Positions 33,222-42,588 of a stretch of 64,000 nt of DNA are shown one piece after another. The position numbers and the translations under genes were made by a program. The stretch's first letter is position 1; each line of letters opens with the position of its first letter. The DNA lies in the NCBI RefSeq assembly GCF_965198245.1, contig NZ_OZ240249.1, positions 62,001-126,000 on the forward strand. The letters run 5' to 3'. Below the pieces are notes generated by a model, which made no database searches, was not told where the DNA came from, and saw nothing but the letters and a program-made list of their open reading frames with translations. This DNA is from Poriferisodalis sp965198245. GTDB lineage: Bacteria > Actinomycetota > Acidimicrobiia > Acidimicrobiales > Poriferisodalaceae.

Positions 33222-33566
33222 ATGCTGGAACTCATCATCGACAACCCACCGAGCCTCACCAATGAGGCCTGGCGCGCTCGGGGCCGCTGCCGCGACCTCG
33301 TGGGAACCCTGACGCCGCTGTTCTTCTCGGAGGACTTCTACGAGATCGCTCGGGCCAAGGCCATCTGCTCGGCCTGCCCAGTGATGAACGAGTGCTTCGA
33401 GGCCGCCAAGGCGCGCCACGAGCCATGGGGCGTGTGGGGCGGCGAGCTCTTCGAGAACGGCCAAGTCTGCAGAGACAAACGCCCACGCGGCAGACCGCCC
33501 AAACGGCCGCGGCCGCAGCTGATCATCGAGGAGGTGCCACTGCCTCCCGACCTGGTTCGCGCCTGA
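33222..33566 (+). CDS. whiB7: WhiB7-type transcription factor
   Basis: A 114-residue WhiB protein. Four cysteines for the [4Fe-4S] cluster (Cys23 and the CSACPVMNEC group) are followed by EPWGVWGGELF and a C-terminal AT-hook KRPRGRPPK, the combination that marks WhiB7. WhiB7 binds the principal sigma factor and turns on intrinsic antibiotic-resistance genes when translation is inhibited. ATG 33222 follows AGAGGAG. The long leader with uORF, hairpin and AT-rich promoter motif matches the regulation known for this gene. Confidence 0.9.
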   Translation: MLELIIDNPPSLTNEAWRARGRCRDLVGTLTPLFFSEDFYEIARAKAICSACPVMNECFEAAKARHEPWGVWGGELFENGQVCRDKRPRGRPPKRPRPQLIIEEVPLPPDLVRA

Positions 33567-33598
33567 GTCTTCCCCCGCTCAGGCGCGTCCTCGAGACG

Positions 33599-33616
33599 GC
33601 CTGTCCCCTGACAGGC
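33599..33616 (+). terminator. small hairpin after whiB7
   Basis: GCCTGTC-CCCT-GACAGGC forms a 7-bp stem 33 bases after the whiB7 stop, without a T-tract. It is a weak terminator candidate. Otherwise nothing is seen in 33567-33783. Confidence 0.35.
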
Positions 33617-33783
33617 CCATCGGACACGGCCTGCCCCGGTGGCCTGAGGTTGCCCGAAATGGGCGGCTGGCAGCCCCGGGGCGGGCCGTCAGGCGGCGGC
33701 GATTACGGCTGCTGACTGAGTGGCCCCACGGTCACCTGTCCTGAAACTGGCGCCTCAACAAGCGCAAGTAGCCTCGCCGCTGC

Positions 33784-34587
33784 ATGGAGTCACGTCCGCA
33801 GCCGCGTTGGCGCACAAGACTGACACGTTTGCTCGCAGCACCATTCCGCTATCGCTCCAAGCGGGGAATCGGCCTCTTCATCAAGAACCAATGGCGCGGA
33901 ATCTTGTTTGGCGTGCTTAGTGCGTACGCGCTGGGTGCAACGGTGTTCCTGCTCGCGGGCGGCGCTCGGCCCGCGATGACCTCGCTGGTAGCGATGGAAG
34001 CCGAGGTGGAAAGCGGCGATACCGGGGACGACACCGATCGGACCGGCCCGGACGACTCAGCCATCTTCGAGGGAGCTGCGCTCGACGCGACTGAATCCCC
34101 TTCGACCGTGGCCGCCGCGGCGGAATCGCCTCCGGCGTGCAGTGACATCGATCCCTCGCAACACAGTGTCGACTCGAGCCTGGGCGGTGTTCACGCCTTG
34201 GATTTCGTGACGCTCGATGAACGACCGGCAGCGTTCGCCGGCTATGCGGGCTGCCCGCTCATCGTGAATTTCTTCGCGTCGTGGTGTGCGCCGTGTGTGA
34301 CCGAGATGCCCGACTTCGAACGCTTCTGGAATACCCACGGGGCCACGGTTGCGGTGCTGGGCCTCGCGGCCAACGACCGGCTCGAAGATGCCGTCGCCAC
34401 GGTGGCCGAACGCGGCGTGACCTATCCCACTGGGCTCGACGAGGGCGAGTTGTTCATCGACTTCGGCGGACTGGGCATGCCCACAACGGTCTTTGTCTCC
34501 CCCAACGGTGAGATTCTCGAGACTCACAGCGGCCTGTTGACCCTCGACGACATCACCAGCCGAGCCGAAGAGCACTTCGGGCTATGA
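33784..34587 (+). CDS. membrane-anchored TlpA-like thiol-disulfide oxidoreductase
   Basis: A 267-residue protein. The N-terminus is basic, with one membrane helix (about 40-60), then an acidic/Ser linker and an exported thioredoxin fold with the active site FFASWCAPCVTEMP and cis-proline GMPTTVFV. It probably keeps heme-binding cysteines of exported cytochromes c reduced, taking electrons from CcdA encoded 78 bases downstream. c-type cytochromes at 1.5 and 45 kb are likely clients. Confidence 0.88.
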   Translation: MESRPQPRWRTRLTRLLAAPFRYRSKRGIGLFIKNQWRGILFGVLSAYALGATVFLLAGGARPAMTSLVAMEAEVESGDTGDDTDRTGPDDSAIFEGAALDATESPSTVAAAAESPPACSDIDPSQHSVDSSLGGVHALDFVTLDERPAAFAGYAGCPLIVNFFASWCAPCVTEMPDFERFWNTHGATVAVLGLAANDRLEDAVATVAERGVTYPTGLDEGELFIDFGGLGMPTTVFVSPNGEILETHSGLLTLDDITSRAEEHFGL

Positions 34588-34665
34588 GGATGCCGTGAGG
34601 GGCGCAATGATGAGTCGGATGGCAGAAGTGACACCAGTCGGGTCTCTCCCGCGCAGGAACCGCTT

Positions 34666-35583
34666 GTGAACGGCGCACGCCTCACCTTCGCCTTTACGGC
34701 CGGCATCGTCGCAACGGTCAACCCGTGCGGCTTCGCGATGCTGCCTGCCTACCTGTCGTTCTTCTTGGGGATCGACCGCCGAGCCTCCGAAGGCAGTTCC
34801 CGCGCCGGCGTCGGGCGGGCGCTGGCCACCGGCGCCGTCGTCACCACCGGCATCGTCGCAGTGTTCGGCATCGTCGGCATCGCGCTGTCGGCCGGGCTGA
34901 GCGCCCTGCGCGACTACGTGCCATGGGCAGCCATCGTCATCGGCGTGGCGCTAATCGCACTCGGCGTCGCGATGCTCGCCGGATTCCGCTTGACGGCGTA
35001 TCTGCCAAAATTCGAGCGAGGAGCCTCCGGTCGGGATGTGCGCTCGCTGTTCCTGTTCGGCGTCAGCTACGCCGTGGCCTCAGTGTCGTGCGGGCTGGCG
35101 ACGTTCCTGGTCGTGGTTACCGCATCGGCTGGCAACGACAGCTTCGTGGGCGGAATCGTGTCGTTCGTGCTCTATGCGCTGGGCATGGGGATGGTGCTCA
35201 CCTCGTTGGCAGTCAGCCTGGCGCTGGCTCGCGGCTGGCTGCTCGGCAAGCTGCGCGTGCTGATGCGCCACACCGACAACATCGCCGCGGTGCTGATGAT
35301 TGCAGCAGGTGCCTTCACGATCTGGTACTGGATCAACGATTTGACTGACCGCAGCGGAGACGGACTCGTGGTGACCGTCGAGCGCTGGAGCAGCAGCCTG
35401 AGCAACTGGGTCGCCTCTGTGGGCGGCGTGCGACTGGGCCTTGTCATGAGCATCGTGCTTGCAGTCGGTGGCATGGCCATGCTGATGACGGGTCGTGGCG
35501 ACAGCGCTGAGACAGCGACATCTGACGTCGATGAGCTGTCTGGGACGGACCAAGCAGGCAGTGCCGCCGAGATGCTGAACTGA
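34666..35583 (+). CDS. ccdA: CcdA-type transmembrane electron carrier
   Basis: A 305-residue membrane protein of the DsbD/CcdA family. It has NPCGFAMLPAYLSFFLG in the first helix and SVSCGLATFLVVV in the fourth; these two cysteines pass electrons across the membrane. Two extra helices and an acidic tail follow the usual six. GTG 34666 has AGGAA eight bases upstream. It works with the TlpA-like protein before it. Confidence 0.9.
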   Translation: MNGARLTFAFTAGIVATVNPCGFAMLPAYLSFFLGIDRRASEGSSRAGVGRALATGAVVTTGIVAVFGIVGIALSAGLSALRDYVPWAAIVIGVALIALGVAMLAGFRLTAYLPKFERGASGRDVRSLFLFGVSYAVASVSCGLATFLVVVTASAGNDSFVGGIVSFVLYALGMGMVLTSLAVSLALARGWLLGKLRVLMRHTDNIAAVLMIAAGAFTIWYWINDLTDRSGDGLVVTVERWSSSLSNWVASVGGVRLGLVMSIVLAVGGMAMLMTGRGDSAETATSDVDELSGTDQAGSAAEMLN

Positions 35584-35589
35584 GCCACC

Positions 35590-36288
35590 GTGGCACTGCA
35601 CCTGAAGGACCGCACGCTTCTCGACGCCGAGCGGCCCTTCGCCGAATTGCTGGGTCGGCCTGGCGTGACCGAGGTGCTGCAGCTGCGCTCGCGCTTCGGC
35701 TTCATGGCTTTCCATGGCGGATGGCTTGAGGAGGTCACCGACGACATCGCCACGGCGGCCGCCGAACGCAGCGGCGCCTCGGTGTATGCCTGCCTTCAAG
35801 GCCCCGACGACCAGTGGCACCTGCCCAGCCACTGCTTCGACCCAACTGACTCTCCGGTGCTGCGCCAGTTCCTCGACCATGTCGACGTGGTGGTCGCCGT
35901 CCATGGCTTCGGCAGCCCCCGCCTGCTGCGAGCGGTGCTGCTGGGCGGCCGCAATCGCACGCTGGCGTCCCACGTCGCCGTGCACTTGATCGGGCGGCTG
36001 CCGCACTACGAGATCCTTCACCGTCTCGACGACATCCCCCGCTCCCTGGCGGGCCAGCATCCGCGCAACCCTTGTAACCTGCCCCGCGAAGGCGGCGTGC
36101 AGATCGAGCTGCCCCCACGCATCCGCGGCAAGAGCCCGATGTGGACGGGATTCCGAGGGTCCGGCCGGGTACCCCATCACGAAGCGCTCATCGAAGGCCT
36201 GGCAGCGGCAGCTCGCGCATGGTCGCCCACCGACGGCCTGGCAGGCGATAGTCGCGAGCTGGTGCCCGAACCGTCGCTCGCCGGCTGA
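35590..36288 (+). CDS. poly-gamma-glutamate hydrolase-like protein
   Basis: A 232-residue protein with VVAVHGFGSPRLLRAVLLGG, the late HPRNPCN and GGVQIELPPRIRG motifs. This is the pattern of the phage-derived poly-gamma-glutamate hydrolase family (zinc carboxypeptidase-like). No signal peptide. GTG 35590 begins six bases after the ccdA stop, so it is probably co-transcribed. The substrate in a non-capsulated actinobacterium is unknown. Confidence 0.65.
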   Translation: MALHLKDRTLLDAERPFAELLGRPGVTEVLQLRSRFGFMAFHGGWLEEVTDDIATAAAERSGASVYACLQGPDDQWHLPSHCFDPTDSPVLRQFLDHVDVVVAVHGFGSPRLLRAVLLGGRNRTLASHVAVHLIGRLPHYEILHRLDDIPRSLAGQHPRNPCNLPREGGVQIELPPRIRGKSPMWTGFRGSGRVPHHEALIEGLAAAARAWSPTDGLAGDSRELVPEPSLAG

Positions 36289-36298
36289 GGGATTCCCG

Positions 36299-36712
36299 AT
36301 GCGACGCCGCATCGCATGGACAGTCGCTGTCGCCGGCATCGTCGGTGCCGCGGGCAGGTGGGCTGTGGCCACACAGATTCATGACGACTGGGCTCTGCTC
36401 GTGGTCAACGTCGTGGGCTGCGGCCTCATCGGATGGGCTGTAGCTCGCGCCGGACGGTCACATGCCCAAGGTCACCCTCGGCTGGGCTCCCGCAGCACTC
36501 CCCGAAGCCCTGCTGCGCCATCACCCTGGCTGACGGCCGGTTTCTGCGGGGCATTGACCAGCATGTCTGCGCTCGCACTTCAGCTGGCCCGGCTGCTCGA
36601 CGACGGTCGGGTCGGGAGTGCCGGTGCATGGCTCGGCCTGACGGTTGCAGCCTGCACCGGGGCATTCATTACAGGCCGAGCGGTAGTTCTCGTCCAGCGG
36701 GCACGGCCATGA
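36299..36712 (+). CDS. crcB: CrcB/Fluc fluoride channel subunit 1
   Basis: A 137-residue four-helix protein with GAAGRWAVA, VVNVVGCGLIGW and GFCGALTSMSALA, the Fluc pore and filter segments. It forms dual-topology dimers exporting F-. The Thr-Ser in GALTSMS stands where many have TTFST. It ends in a four-base ATGA overlap with the next crcB. A pair of crcB genes usually makes a heterodimer. Confidence 0.85.
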   Translation: MRRRIAWTVAVAGIVGAAGRWAVATQIHDDWALLVVNVVGCGLIGWAVARAGRSHAQGHPRLGSRSTPRSPAAPSPWLTAGFCGALTSMSALALQLARLLDDGRVGSAGAWLGLTVAACTGAFITGRAVVLVQRARP

Positions 36713-37038
36713 CGACGGTCGCGGTCATCGTCGGCTTCAGCGTCGCAGCGGCTGCAGGCACCGTGCTGCGCTGGCGAACGAGCACTGCGCTCGGGCCGGG
36801 CGGGACGCTGCTGGTCAACATCGCGGGCGCCTTCGTCCTGGGCCTGTTCGCAGGCACCTCGGGCGCCGCCGCAACCATCGTTGGCACCGCGGGTCTCGGT
36901 GCTCTCACCACCGTGTCGGGCATCTTCGGAGAAAGTGCACGACTCAGCAGGGCCAGCCCTGTGCTGGCGCTCGGCTACGTCTCGCTGACGATCACGGGCG
37001 CAACCGCGGCCGCCTACACCGGTCTCACGCTCGTCTAG
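36709..37038 (+). CDS. crcB: CrcB/Fluc fluoride channel subunit 2
   Basis: A 109-residue four-helix partner with AAAGTVLRWRTS, LLVNIAGAFVLGLFAG and LGALTTVSGIFGES. ATG 36709 overlaps the stop of subunit 1, so the two are translated together. No fluoride riboswitch consensus was found upstream of either gene. Confidence 0.85.
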   Translation: MTTVAVIVGFSVAAAAGTVLRWRTSTALGPGGTLLVNIAGAFVLGLFAGTSGAAATIVGTAGLGALTTVSGIFGESARLSRASPVLALGYVSLTITGATAAAYTGLTLV

Positions 37039-37067
37039 CGCGCATCAACCATCCAAGAGGGCGCATC

Positions 37068-37073
37068 TAGTCT
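37068..37073 (+). promoter_or_regulatory. -10 box of leaderless gene at 37081
   Basis: TAGTCT is followed by seven bases and ATG 37081. Confidence 0.5.
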
Positions 37074-37080
37074 CGACCGC

Positions 37081-38946
37081 ATGGCCGACGCCACCGCTGA
37101 TGGGACGTCCAGTGGCGCCACAGATCCGCCAAGTACACAGCGGCGGCCGTCGCGCCTGCGGATGATCGTGGCCGCGTTCATCGTCGTCGCCGTCTTCATC
37201 GGTGCCACCGTGTTGGCCGCAGGCGACGATGCATTCCAATTCTTCGATTCGGGGCCAAGATCTTGCGGTGTAGAGACTCCAGCCGGATCGATCGAATCCG
37301 CCGCCCCAGCAGGAATGCGCCAAACCCTGTCACCCGAACCAGCGCTGCAGTGGACGCAGATCGATCCACCAGTCGATCAGTTCTACCGAACTCGAATGCG
37401 AGACGATGGCACCCTGTGGCGCACCAACCTCGTCTCGGCTTTCATGACCGCGCCAGACGGACTCGTTTTCGTCAGGGTGAACGACGGCGGACGCCGACGA
37501 TTGCTGGTGACATCGAACGGCACAGACTGGGAAGAACTCGCCCTACCGCCAAACGTCCAGCCCCAGCACATCGGTGTCTCTGGCAATCGCTGGGTGATCG
37601 CCGGACGCGCACTCGGTGACGAGGTCGGTGACGAGAACCGGTTTGATCTTGACCGCGTGGTCGTTTCCGACGATCGGGGCGCGACCTGGACTGAGGTACC
37701 CATCGATCCACAGACACCGCCCCTCTTCCGGGACAAGCACATCGCCACGGTCGATCTCATGGTGTCGGGAAACCGCATTGTGCTCATGTCCGTCGTACGG
37801 CCCGAAATGCAAGTGCGCGATCCGTTCGTCGAACATGGCCTTGCCGAACCCGGTGACGATGTTGTCTTCGGCGGTTTCCGGGAAGACACGGTGATGGCAC
37901 TGGTCCGGTCTTCGGATGCGGAGGGCAACTACGTGCACGTCGAGCTCTCTCTTGAAGATCTCGACCTGGCCGACCGGGAGAAGGAAATCATTGGTCGTTG
38001 GGAGCACATCGACGCCAATCACCTCGGCTACATCCGTCTGTACGCAGGCGATCAGTACGGTCTCGAAGTCGCATCTGAGCTGAACAGCGGATCGGCCCAC
38101 GGAGTGGCGACTAGAGACGGTTTCGTTGTCGCTGTTGATCGCGACGAACCAGGCGGATGGCGCTACCTCGCATCACCGGATGCTCGCGAGTGGGGCGAGC
38201 TGTACCCGGCCAGCCCGAACTTCGGCTTCCCGCTTTCGGGAATCGACGCCAATGGCGAAGCCTGGGCCGTGCTCTCGGAAGTCCATTTTCGCAACGTGCT
38301 GACCAAGATGCGGTGCGGTCAAGCGCCAACCCCCGTGGCCACGCTCGACGGCATCCAGTTCTCACATGTGTCCGGCCCGGGAATTCACGCCGGGCGAGCA
38401 GGATTCGCTGCAGTAGCAGAACCCGTCGAAGAGTTCCGGTTGCTGTTCGGCATCGACCCCGTCAACGCCGTCGGCAGTCCCTTTGGAACGGTCGCGAAGG
38501 GGATCTACGAGTTGCGCCTTGGCGAACCCATGGGGGGCATAACGCTGTGGGATAGCGCCGAGAATGCGCCCGTGTATGTGTGGGCTGATGCGTACTCCGG
38601 GAAGACACCGTCCGGGGTTCGCGAGACCGGCGCCGATCAGGCGTACCAAGTGACATTCGAAGCGCCTGATACCGGGGAGGATCTGGTCACGTTCACCATG
38701 GAGGATCTGTCCGTCGTGTCGGGGGCGATGCGCGCACGTCACTTCCACTACGGGGATGCGTCAAGAACAAAGTGGATGGGTTGGTCGAATAACGGCGTCG
38801 ACTGGAACTGGCAGGACGCGATGGACGCGTTCGAGCTCGAGACGCAGCCAGTCAGCGTCAAAATCGCTGTGGGCCGCGACTTCGTGATTGCATCGGTCAC
38901 GCCATCGGAGGGCGATCCCATGTGGTTCGTGGCCAAGATTCCCTGA
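37081..38946 (+). CDS. large exported protein, predicted beta-propeller-like
   Basis: A 621-residue protein with a membrane helix at about 28-48 (MIVAAFIVVAVFIGATVLAAG) and an exported part full of repeated strands with SNGTDWEEL, SDDRGATWTEV, SPDAREWGEL and SNNGVDWNW. Such S.DG..W motifs (Asp-box-like) occur in sialidase-type propellers. No catalytic residues identified. Function unknown. It is convergent with serS. Confidence 0.7.
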   Translation: MADATADGTSSGATDPPSTQRRPSRLRMIVAAFIVVAVFIGATVLAAGDDAFQFFDSGPRSCGVETPAGSIESAAPAGMRQTLSPEPALQWTQIDPPVDQFYRTRMRDDGTLWRTNLVSAFMTAPDGLVFVRVNDGGRRRLLVTSNGTDWEELALPPNVQPQHIGVSGNRWVIAGRALGDEVGDENRFDLDRVVVSDDRGATWTEVPIDPQTPPLFRDKHIATVDLMVSGNRIVLMSVVRPEMQVRDPFVEHGLAEPGDDVVFGGFREDTVMALVRSSDAEGNYVHVELSLEDLDLADREKEIIGRWEHIDANHLGYIRLYAGDQYGLEVASELNSGSAHGVATRDGFVVAVDRDEPGGWRYLASPDAREWGELYPASPNFGFPLSGIDANGEAWAVLSEVHFRNVLTKMRCGQAPTPVATLDGIQFSHVSGPGIHAGRAGFAAVAEPVEEFRLLFGIDPVNAVGSPFGTVAKGIYELRLGEPMGGITLWDSAENAPVYVWADAYSGKTPSGVRETGADQAYQVTFEAPDTGEDLVTFTMEDLSVVSGAMRARHFHYGDASRTKWMGWSNNGVDWNWQDAMDAFELETQPVSVKIAVGRDFVIASVTPSEGDPMWFVAKIP

Positions 38947-38967
38947 CGGTTGCCGCTGGTCGGAGCC

Positions 38968-40221
38968 TCAGGCCGGCGCACCGATCTCGGTGAAGTTGAG
39001 CCAGGGGTGCAGCACCTCAGGCACGGCAATGGAACCGTCGGGGCGCTGGTGGTTCTCCATGATGAACACGAGGGTGCGGCCGATGGCGCAGGCCGTGCCG
39101 TTGAGCGTGTGGACCAGGCCAGTGCCGTCGTCATCAATCCAGCGGGTGCCAAGGCGACGAGCCGAGTAGTCGGTGTAGTTCGAACACGACGTGACCTCGC
39201 GGTACGCCCGCTCCGATGGCAGCCAGACCTCGAGGTCGTACTTCTTGGCCGCTGCTGCCCCTAGGTCGCCGGCCGCCACGTTGATGACCCGGTAGGGCAG
39301 ATCGAGCGAGCCGACGATCTCCTCCTGGATGGCTCGCAGTGCCTCCAGCTCGTCCCAGCTGGTGTCCGGATCGCAGAACGAGAACATCTCGACCTTGTCG
39401 AACTGGTGCACCCGGAAGATGCCGCGGGTGTCCTTGCCATAGGTGCCGGCCTCGCGGCGGAAGCACGACGAGAACCCGGCATAACGCAGCGGCAGCTCAG
39501 CCCGGGCCAAGCGCTCGCCCCGGTGCAGGCCAGCCAACGCAACCTCAGATGTCCCGATGAGAAACAGATCGTCGCCGGCGATCTCGTACACCTGGTGACG
39601 GTCTGCGGGGAAGAACCCGGCCTCGATCATCATCTCCTCGCGTACGAGCACCGGCGGCGCGACCGGGACGAAGCCGTCTCGCTCCAGCAAGTCCATCGTC
39701 CACTGCACGAGGGCGAACTCCAACCGCACTGCGGCGCCCTTGAGGTAGGCGAACCGCGAGCCGCTGTTGCGGGCCCCGCTCTCCGAGTCGACGAGGCCGG
39801 CCAACGCTCCGATCTCGGCGTGATCGTGGGCAGGCGGCTCGCCGCACTCCCCCACCTCGTGCACCGTCTCGAAATCCTCCTCGCCACCCGGGGGCACATC
39901 GGCCGCCGCAGGGTTCGGAGCCCGCAGCGCCAATTCGGTGCGACGCTGCGCGGCTGCGCGCTCTTCGGTCTCAAGGCGTTCCACCTCTTCGGAGAGGCGC
40001 CCCGCCTCGGCGATCTTGGCCGGGCGATCGTCGGGTGCCGCACGGCCGATCTCGCGCGAGGCGGCATTCTGGGCGGCACGCGCCTGCTCGGCCTGATGGG
40101 TCACCGACCGCCACGTCTCGTCGGCCGCGAGCACTTCGTCGATGAGACTGGGCTCGGCGCTCTTGCGAATCGCGCCGTCGCGATACGCAGCGTCGTCACG
40201 GAGCCGCCGAAGATCGATCAC
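38968..40221 (-). CDS. serS: serine-tRNA ligase
   Basis: A 417-residue class II synthetase. The N-terminal coiled-coil arm (about 30-100) binds the long variable arm of tRNA-Ser. The catalytic core has motif 2 FSSCFRREAGTYGKDTRG and motif 3 GTACAIGRTLVFIMENHQ. GTG 40221 (MIDLRRLRDD) is the family start. It is divergent from the selenoprotein gene. Confidence 0.95.
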   Translation of the reverse strand: MIDLRRLRDDAAYRDGAIRKSAEPSLIDEVLAADETWRSVTHQAEQARAAQNAASREIGRAAPDDRPAKIAEAGRLSEEVERLETEERAAAQRRTELALRAPNPAAADVPPGGEEDFETVHEVGECGEPPAHDHAEIGALAGLVDSESGARNSGSRFAYLKGAAVRLEFALVQWTMDLLERDGFVPVAPPVLVREEMMIEAGFFPADRHQVYEIAGDDLFLIGTSEVALAGLHRGERLARAELPLRYAGFSSCFRREAGTYGKDTRGIFRVHQFDKVEMFSFCDPDTSWDELEALRAIQEEIVGSLDLPYRVINVAAGDLGAAAAKKYDLEVWLPSERAYREVTSCSNYTDYSARRLGTRWIDDDGTGLVHTLNGTACAIGRTLVFIMENHQRPDGSIAVPEVLHPWLNFTEIGAPA

Positions 40222-40293
40222 GCCGGGTGAAGCTACCCAGCGACGCGAGCCACACTGCAAACTGTGGCATTCACCCACTGCGAAGGGACATCC

Positions 40294-42045
40294 ATGGAAC
40301 CCTCCTACGACGTCGTCTGGCCTGGATCCCATTCGGGAATCGAACACCGGGAACTGGCGCCGCGGCTCGACACGCTGGCCGGCAAACGCATCGGGTTCCT
40401 GTGGGACTACCTGTTCCGGGGCGACGAGTTGTTCCCGATCCTCGAGCGCGAGCTCGCCAACCGTTACGAGAACGTGGAGTTCATCGGCTACGACACGTTC
40501 GGCAACACCCACGGCCCCGATGAAGCCGCTGTGATCGACCGCCTGCCCGATTCGCTGCGTTCACGAGCGGTGGATGCGGTGGTGTCGGGCATGGGCTGCT
40601 GAGGCAGCTGCACGCCCGCCGTGGCGCGGGCATCAGTGGTGGCCGAGGCCGCCGGGGTGCCATCGGTCTCGGTCGTGTGCGAGAGCTTCGACGGCCAAGC
40701 CATCGCCACCGCGCGAGGACACGGCTTCGACGAACTGCCAGTGGCCCTCACCGTGGGGCACGTCGATGCCCAGTCCGCCGCCGAGATGGCGGCCAACTTC
40801 ATTTCTCACACCGTCGACGCAGTCATCGAGGGGCTCACCGGCGAGTCGGCGGCCAGCAACGGCACGAACGGCGCGGCCTCCCAGGGCGATCCGCTCCCCT
40901 ACGACCCAGCGCCTGACGACACAGCTCCCTACGACACGGTGGCCAGCGGATCCATAGACGAGATCAACGACGTCTTCGCCAGCCGAGGCTGGTCCGACGG
41001 CCTGCCGATCGTGCCGCCGACACGCGACCGTGTCGAGGCATTCCTGGCTGGCTCTGGCCTCGATCCGCAGCAATCGCTGGGCCTCGCTCGCACGACCGGC
41101 CGTGCCATGACCGTGTGGTCGGTGGCGACCAACGCCGTCATGGCGGGCTGCGAGCCGCGGCACCTTCCGGTGTTGCTCGCCGCTGCGCGCATCCTGGCCG
41201 ACCCGCACTACGGTGCCGAGCACTCCGGCAACACCACCGGCGCCGATGCGCTGATGATCCTCAACGGTCCGCGGGCGGCAGAACTCGGCTTCAACTCCGG
41301 TGTCGGCGCGCTGCGCGACGGTGTGCGCGCCAACACCAGCGTCGGACGGTGGCTGCGGCTTTACCAGCGCAACGTATTCGGCTTCACCGCAACCGAACAC
41401 GACAAGTCCACCTTCGGGAACACATTCCGGGTCGTGCTGTGCGAGGACGCCGCGACGCTGGCTGACATCGGCTGGAAACCCGTCAGTTCCGAGTTCGACT
41501 TCGGCCCCGACGACGACGTGCTGACCATGGCCCGTTTCAACAGCGGCGCGATCGTCGGCAGCGTGTTCGGCTCGACACCGAACGAGATCGTGCCCTACCT
41601 GGGCGACGGACTGGCTCGCATCACCGGCTGGGATCTCGGCCACCTGTACGGCCTTGGCCACCTGCACTACCGGCCGTTGCTGGTGCTGTCGCCAATCCTG
41701 GCACGCACCTGCGCTGCGGCAGGGTGGACCAAGGCGCGCTTGGCTGAGGCCTTGTTCGAACACGCCCGCATCCCGGCGTGGCGCTTCGAGAAGCTCATCG
41801 GCGAATGGACAAACCTGACGGCGGGTCGTCCCCGGCTCACCGACATCGTCGCCGCCGGCAAGCTGCCGCCGCAGTTCGCAATCTCAGAGGATCCTGACCG
41901 GCTGGTGCCGATCGTGTCCGAGCCGTCGAAGTTCGTGATTGCAGTGGCGGGCGATGCGAACCGCACGAACGCGTACGTGTTCAGCCACGACGGGCCCCAT
42001 GGCGACTACACCGCTTCGGCGATAGAGCGGCTCAACCGCGTCTGA
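40294..42045 (+). CDS. UGSC-family selenoprotein with in-frame TGA as selenocysteine, fused to a second conserved domain
   Basis: Reading from ATG 40294 (AAGGGA site upstream) gives 583 codons with one internal TGA at codon 103 (40600-40602). The context reads GMGC-U-GSCTPAVARAS, the defining U-G-S-C motif of the UGSC (seleno)protein family, and the frame is coherent on both sides. GCCCGC (40614-40619) and GCGGGC (40626-40631) make a hairpin 11 bases after the TGA with a loop containing GT, as in bacterial SECIS elements. After a Pro/Asp linker, the C-terminal ~360 residues (RGWSDGLPIVPPTRDRVEAF, NAVMAGCEPRHLPVLLAA) form another conserved unit. A redox role is likely but unproven. Confidence 0.8.
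40603..40640 (+). promoter_or_regulatory. putative bacterial SECIS element
   Basis: A 6-bp G/C stem (40614-40619 with 40626-40631) and loop CGTGGC lie directly behind the TGA codon, at a distance suited to SelB binding. Confidence 0.5.
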
Positions 42046-42085
42046 CGAGGCGGCTGTACTCAGGAACCGTGTCGCTGGACGACGA

Positions 42086-42463
42086 TCAGCAGGTCGCGTT
42101 GGGGCTGAGGTCGCAGCCGGCGGGGTCGGTCCAGAACACCATCGACGTGGCAAACGCCGCGTAGACGGCGACCGCGAGCACCAAGCCGCCCACGAAGAGC
42201 CAAGTGAAGAGCTTGTTGTCGAATCGCAGGTGCATGAAGTACGCGACGACGATCCAGAACTTCGCCACCATCAAGATGAGGAGTCCCGGAACCTCCACCG
42301 GACCGAAGTCCACGAAGTACGTCATGACTTCCGCTGCGGTGAGCACAGCCAGCAGCAGGGCGACCTTGATGTAGCCGAAGTCGCTCAGGCCGTGTTCGTG
42401 GTCGTCATGCTCGCCGTGGTCGTCGTGAACCCCTTCGGGGGCGGTTTCGGTGGCGGTGCTCAT
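42086..42463 (-). CDS. cytochrome c oxidase subunit IV (small membrane subunit)
   Basis: A 125-residue protein. The His/Asp-rich N-terminus (HDDHGEHDDHEHG) precedes three membrane helices, including AKFWIVVAYFMHLRFDNK, the pattern of prokaryotic oxidase subunit IV. ATG 42463 follows AGGAG. It is last in the oxidase operon, 125 bases after subunit III. Confidence 0.85.
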   Translation of the reverse strand: MSTATETAPEGVHDDHGEHDDHEHGLSDFGYIKVALLLAVLTAAEVMTYFVDFGPVEVPGLLILMVAKFWIVVAYFMHLRFDNKLFTWLFVGGLVLAVAVYAAFATSMVFWTDPAGCDLSPNATC

Positions 42464-42588
42464 CGTTGCACTCCTAAGAGGCCGACCGGATAAGGGAATC
42501 TTCCCATTGTCGAACCAGTCATCTTTCGCTCTTGTTCGCTTTCGCTCACGGGCCGCTCGGGCCACGGCTTCGCCTAGCGGCTCAGCCT

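Noticed and set aside
36200..36710. Fluoride riboswitch before the crcB pair
   Set aside because: No conserved fluoride aptamer pattern was found; crcB follows a ribosome site directly after the preceding gene.
40621..42045. Separate gene starting at GTG 40621
   Set aside because: No ribosome site, and the frame continues upstream through a TGA in the exact UGSC context, so one selenoprotein gene is preferred.
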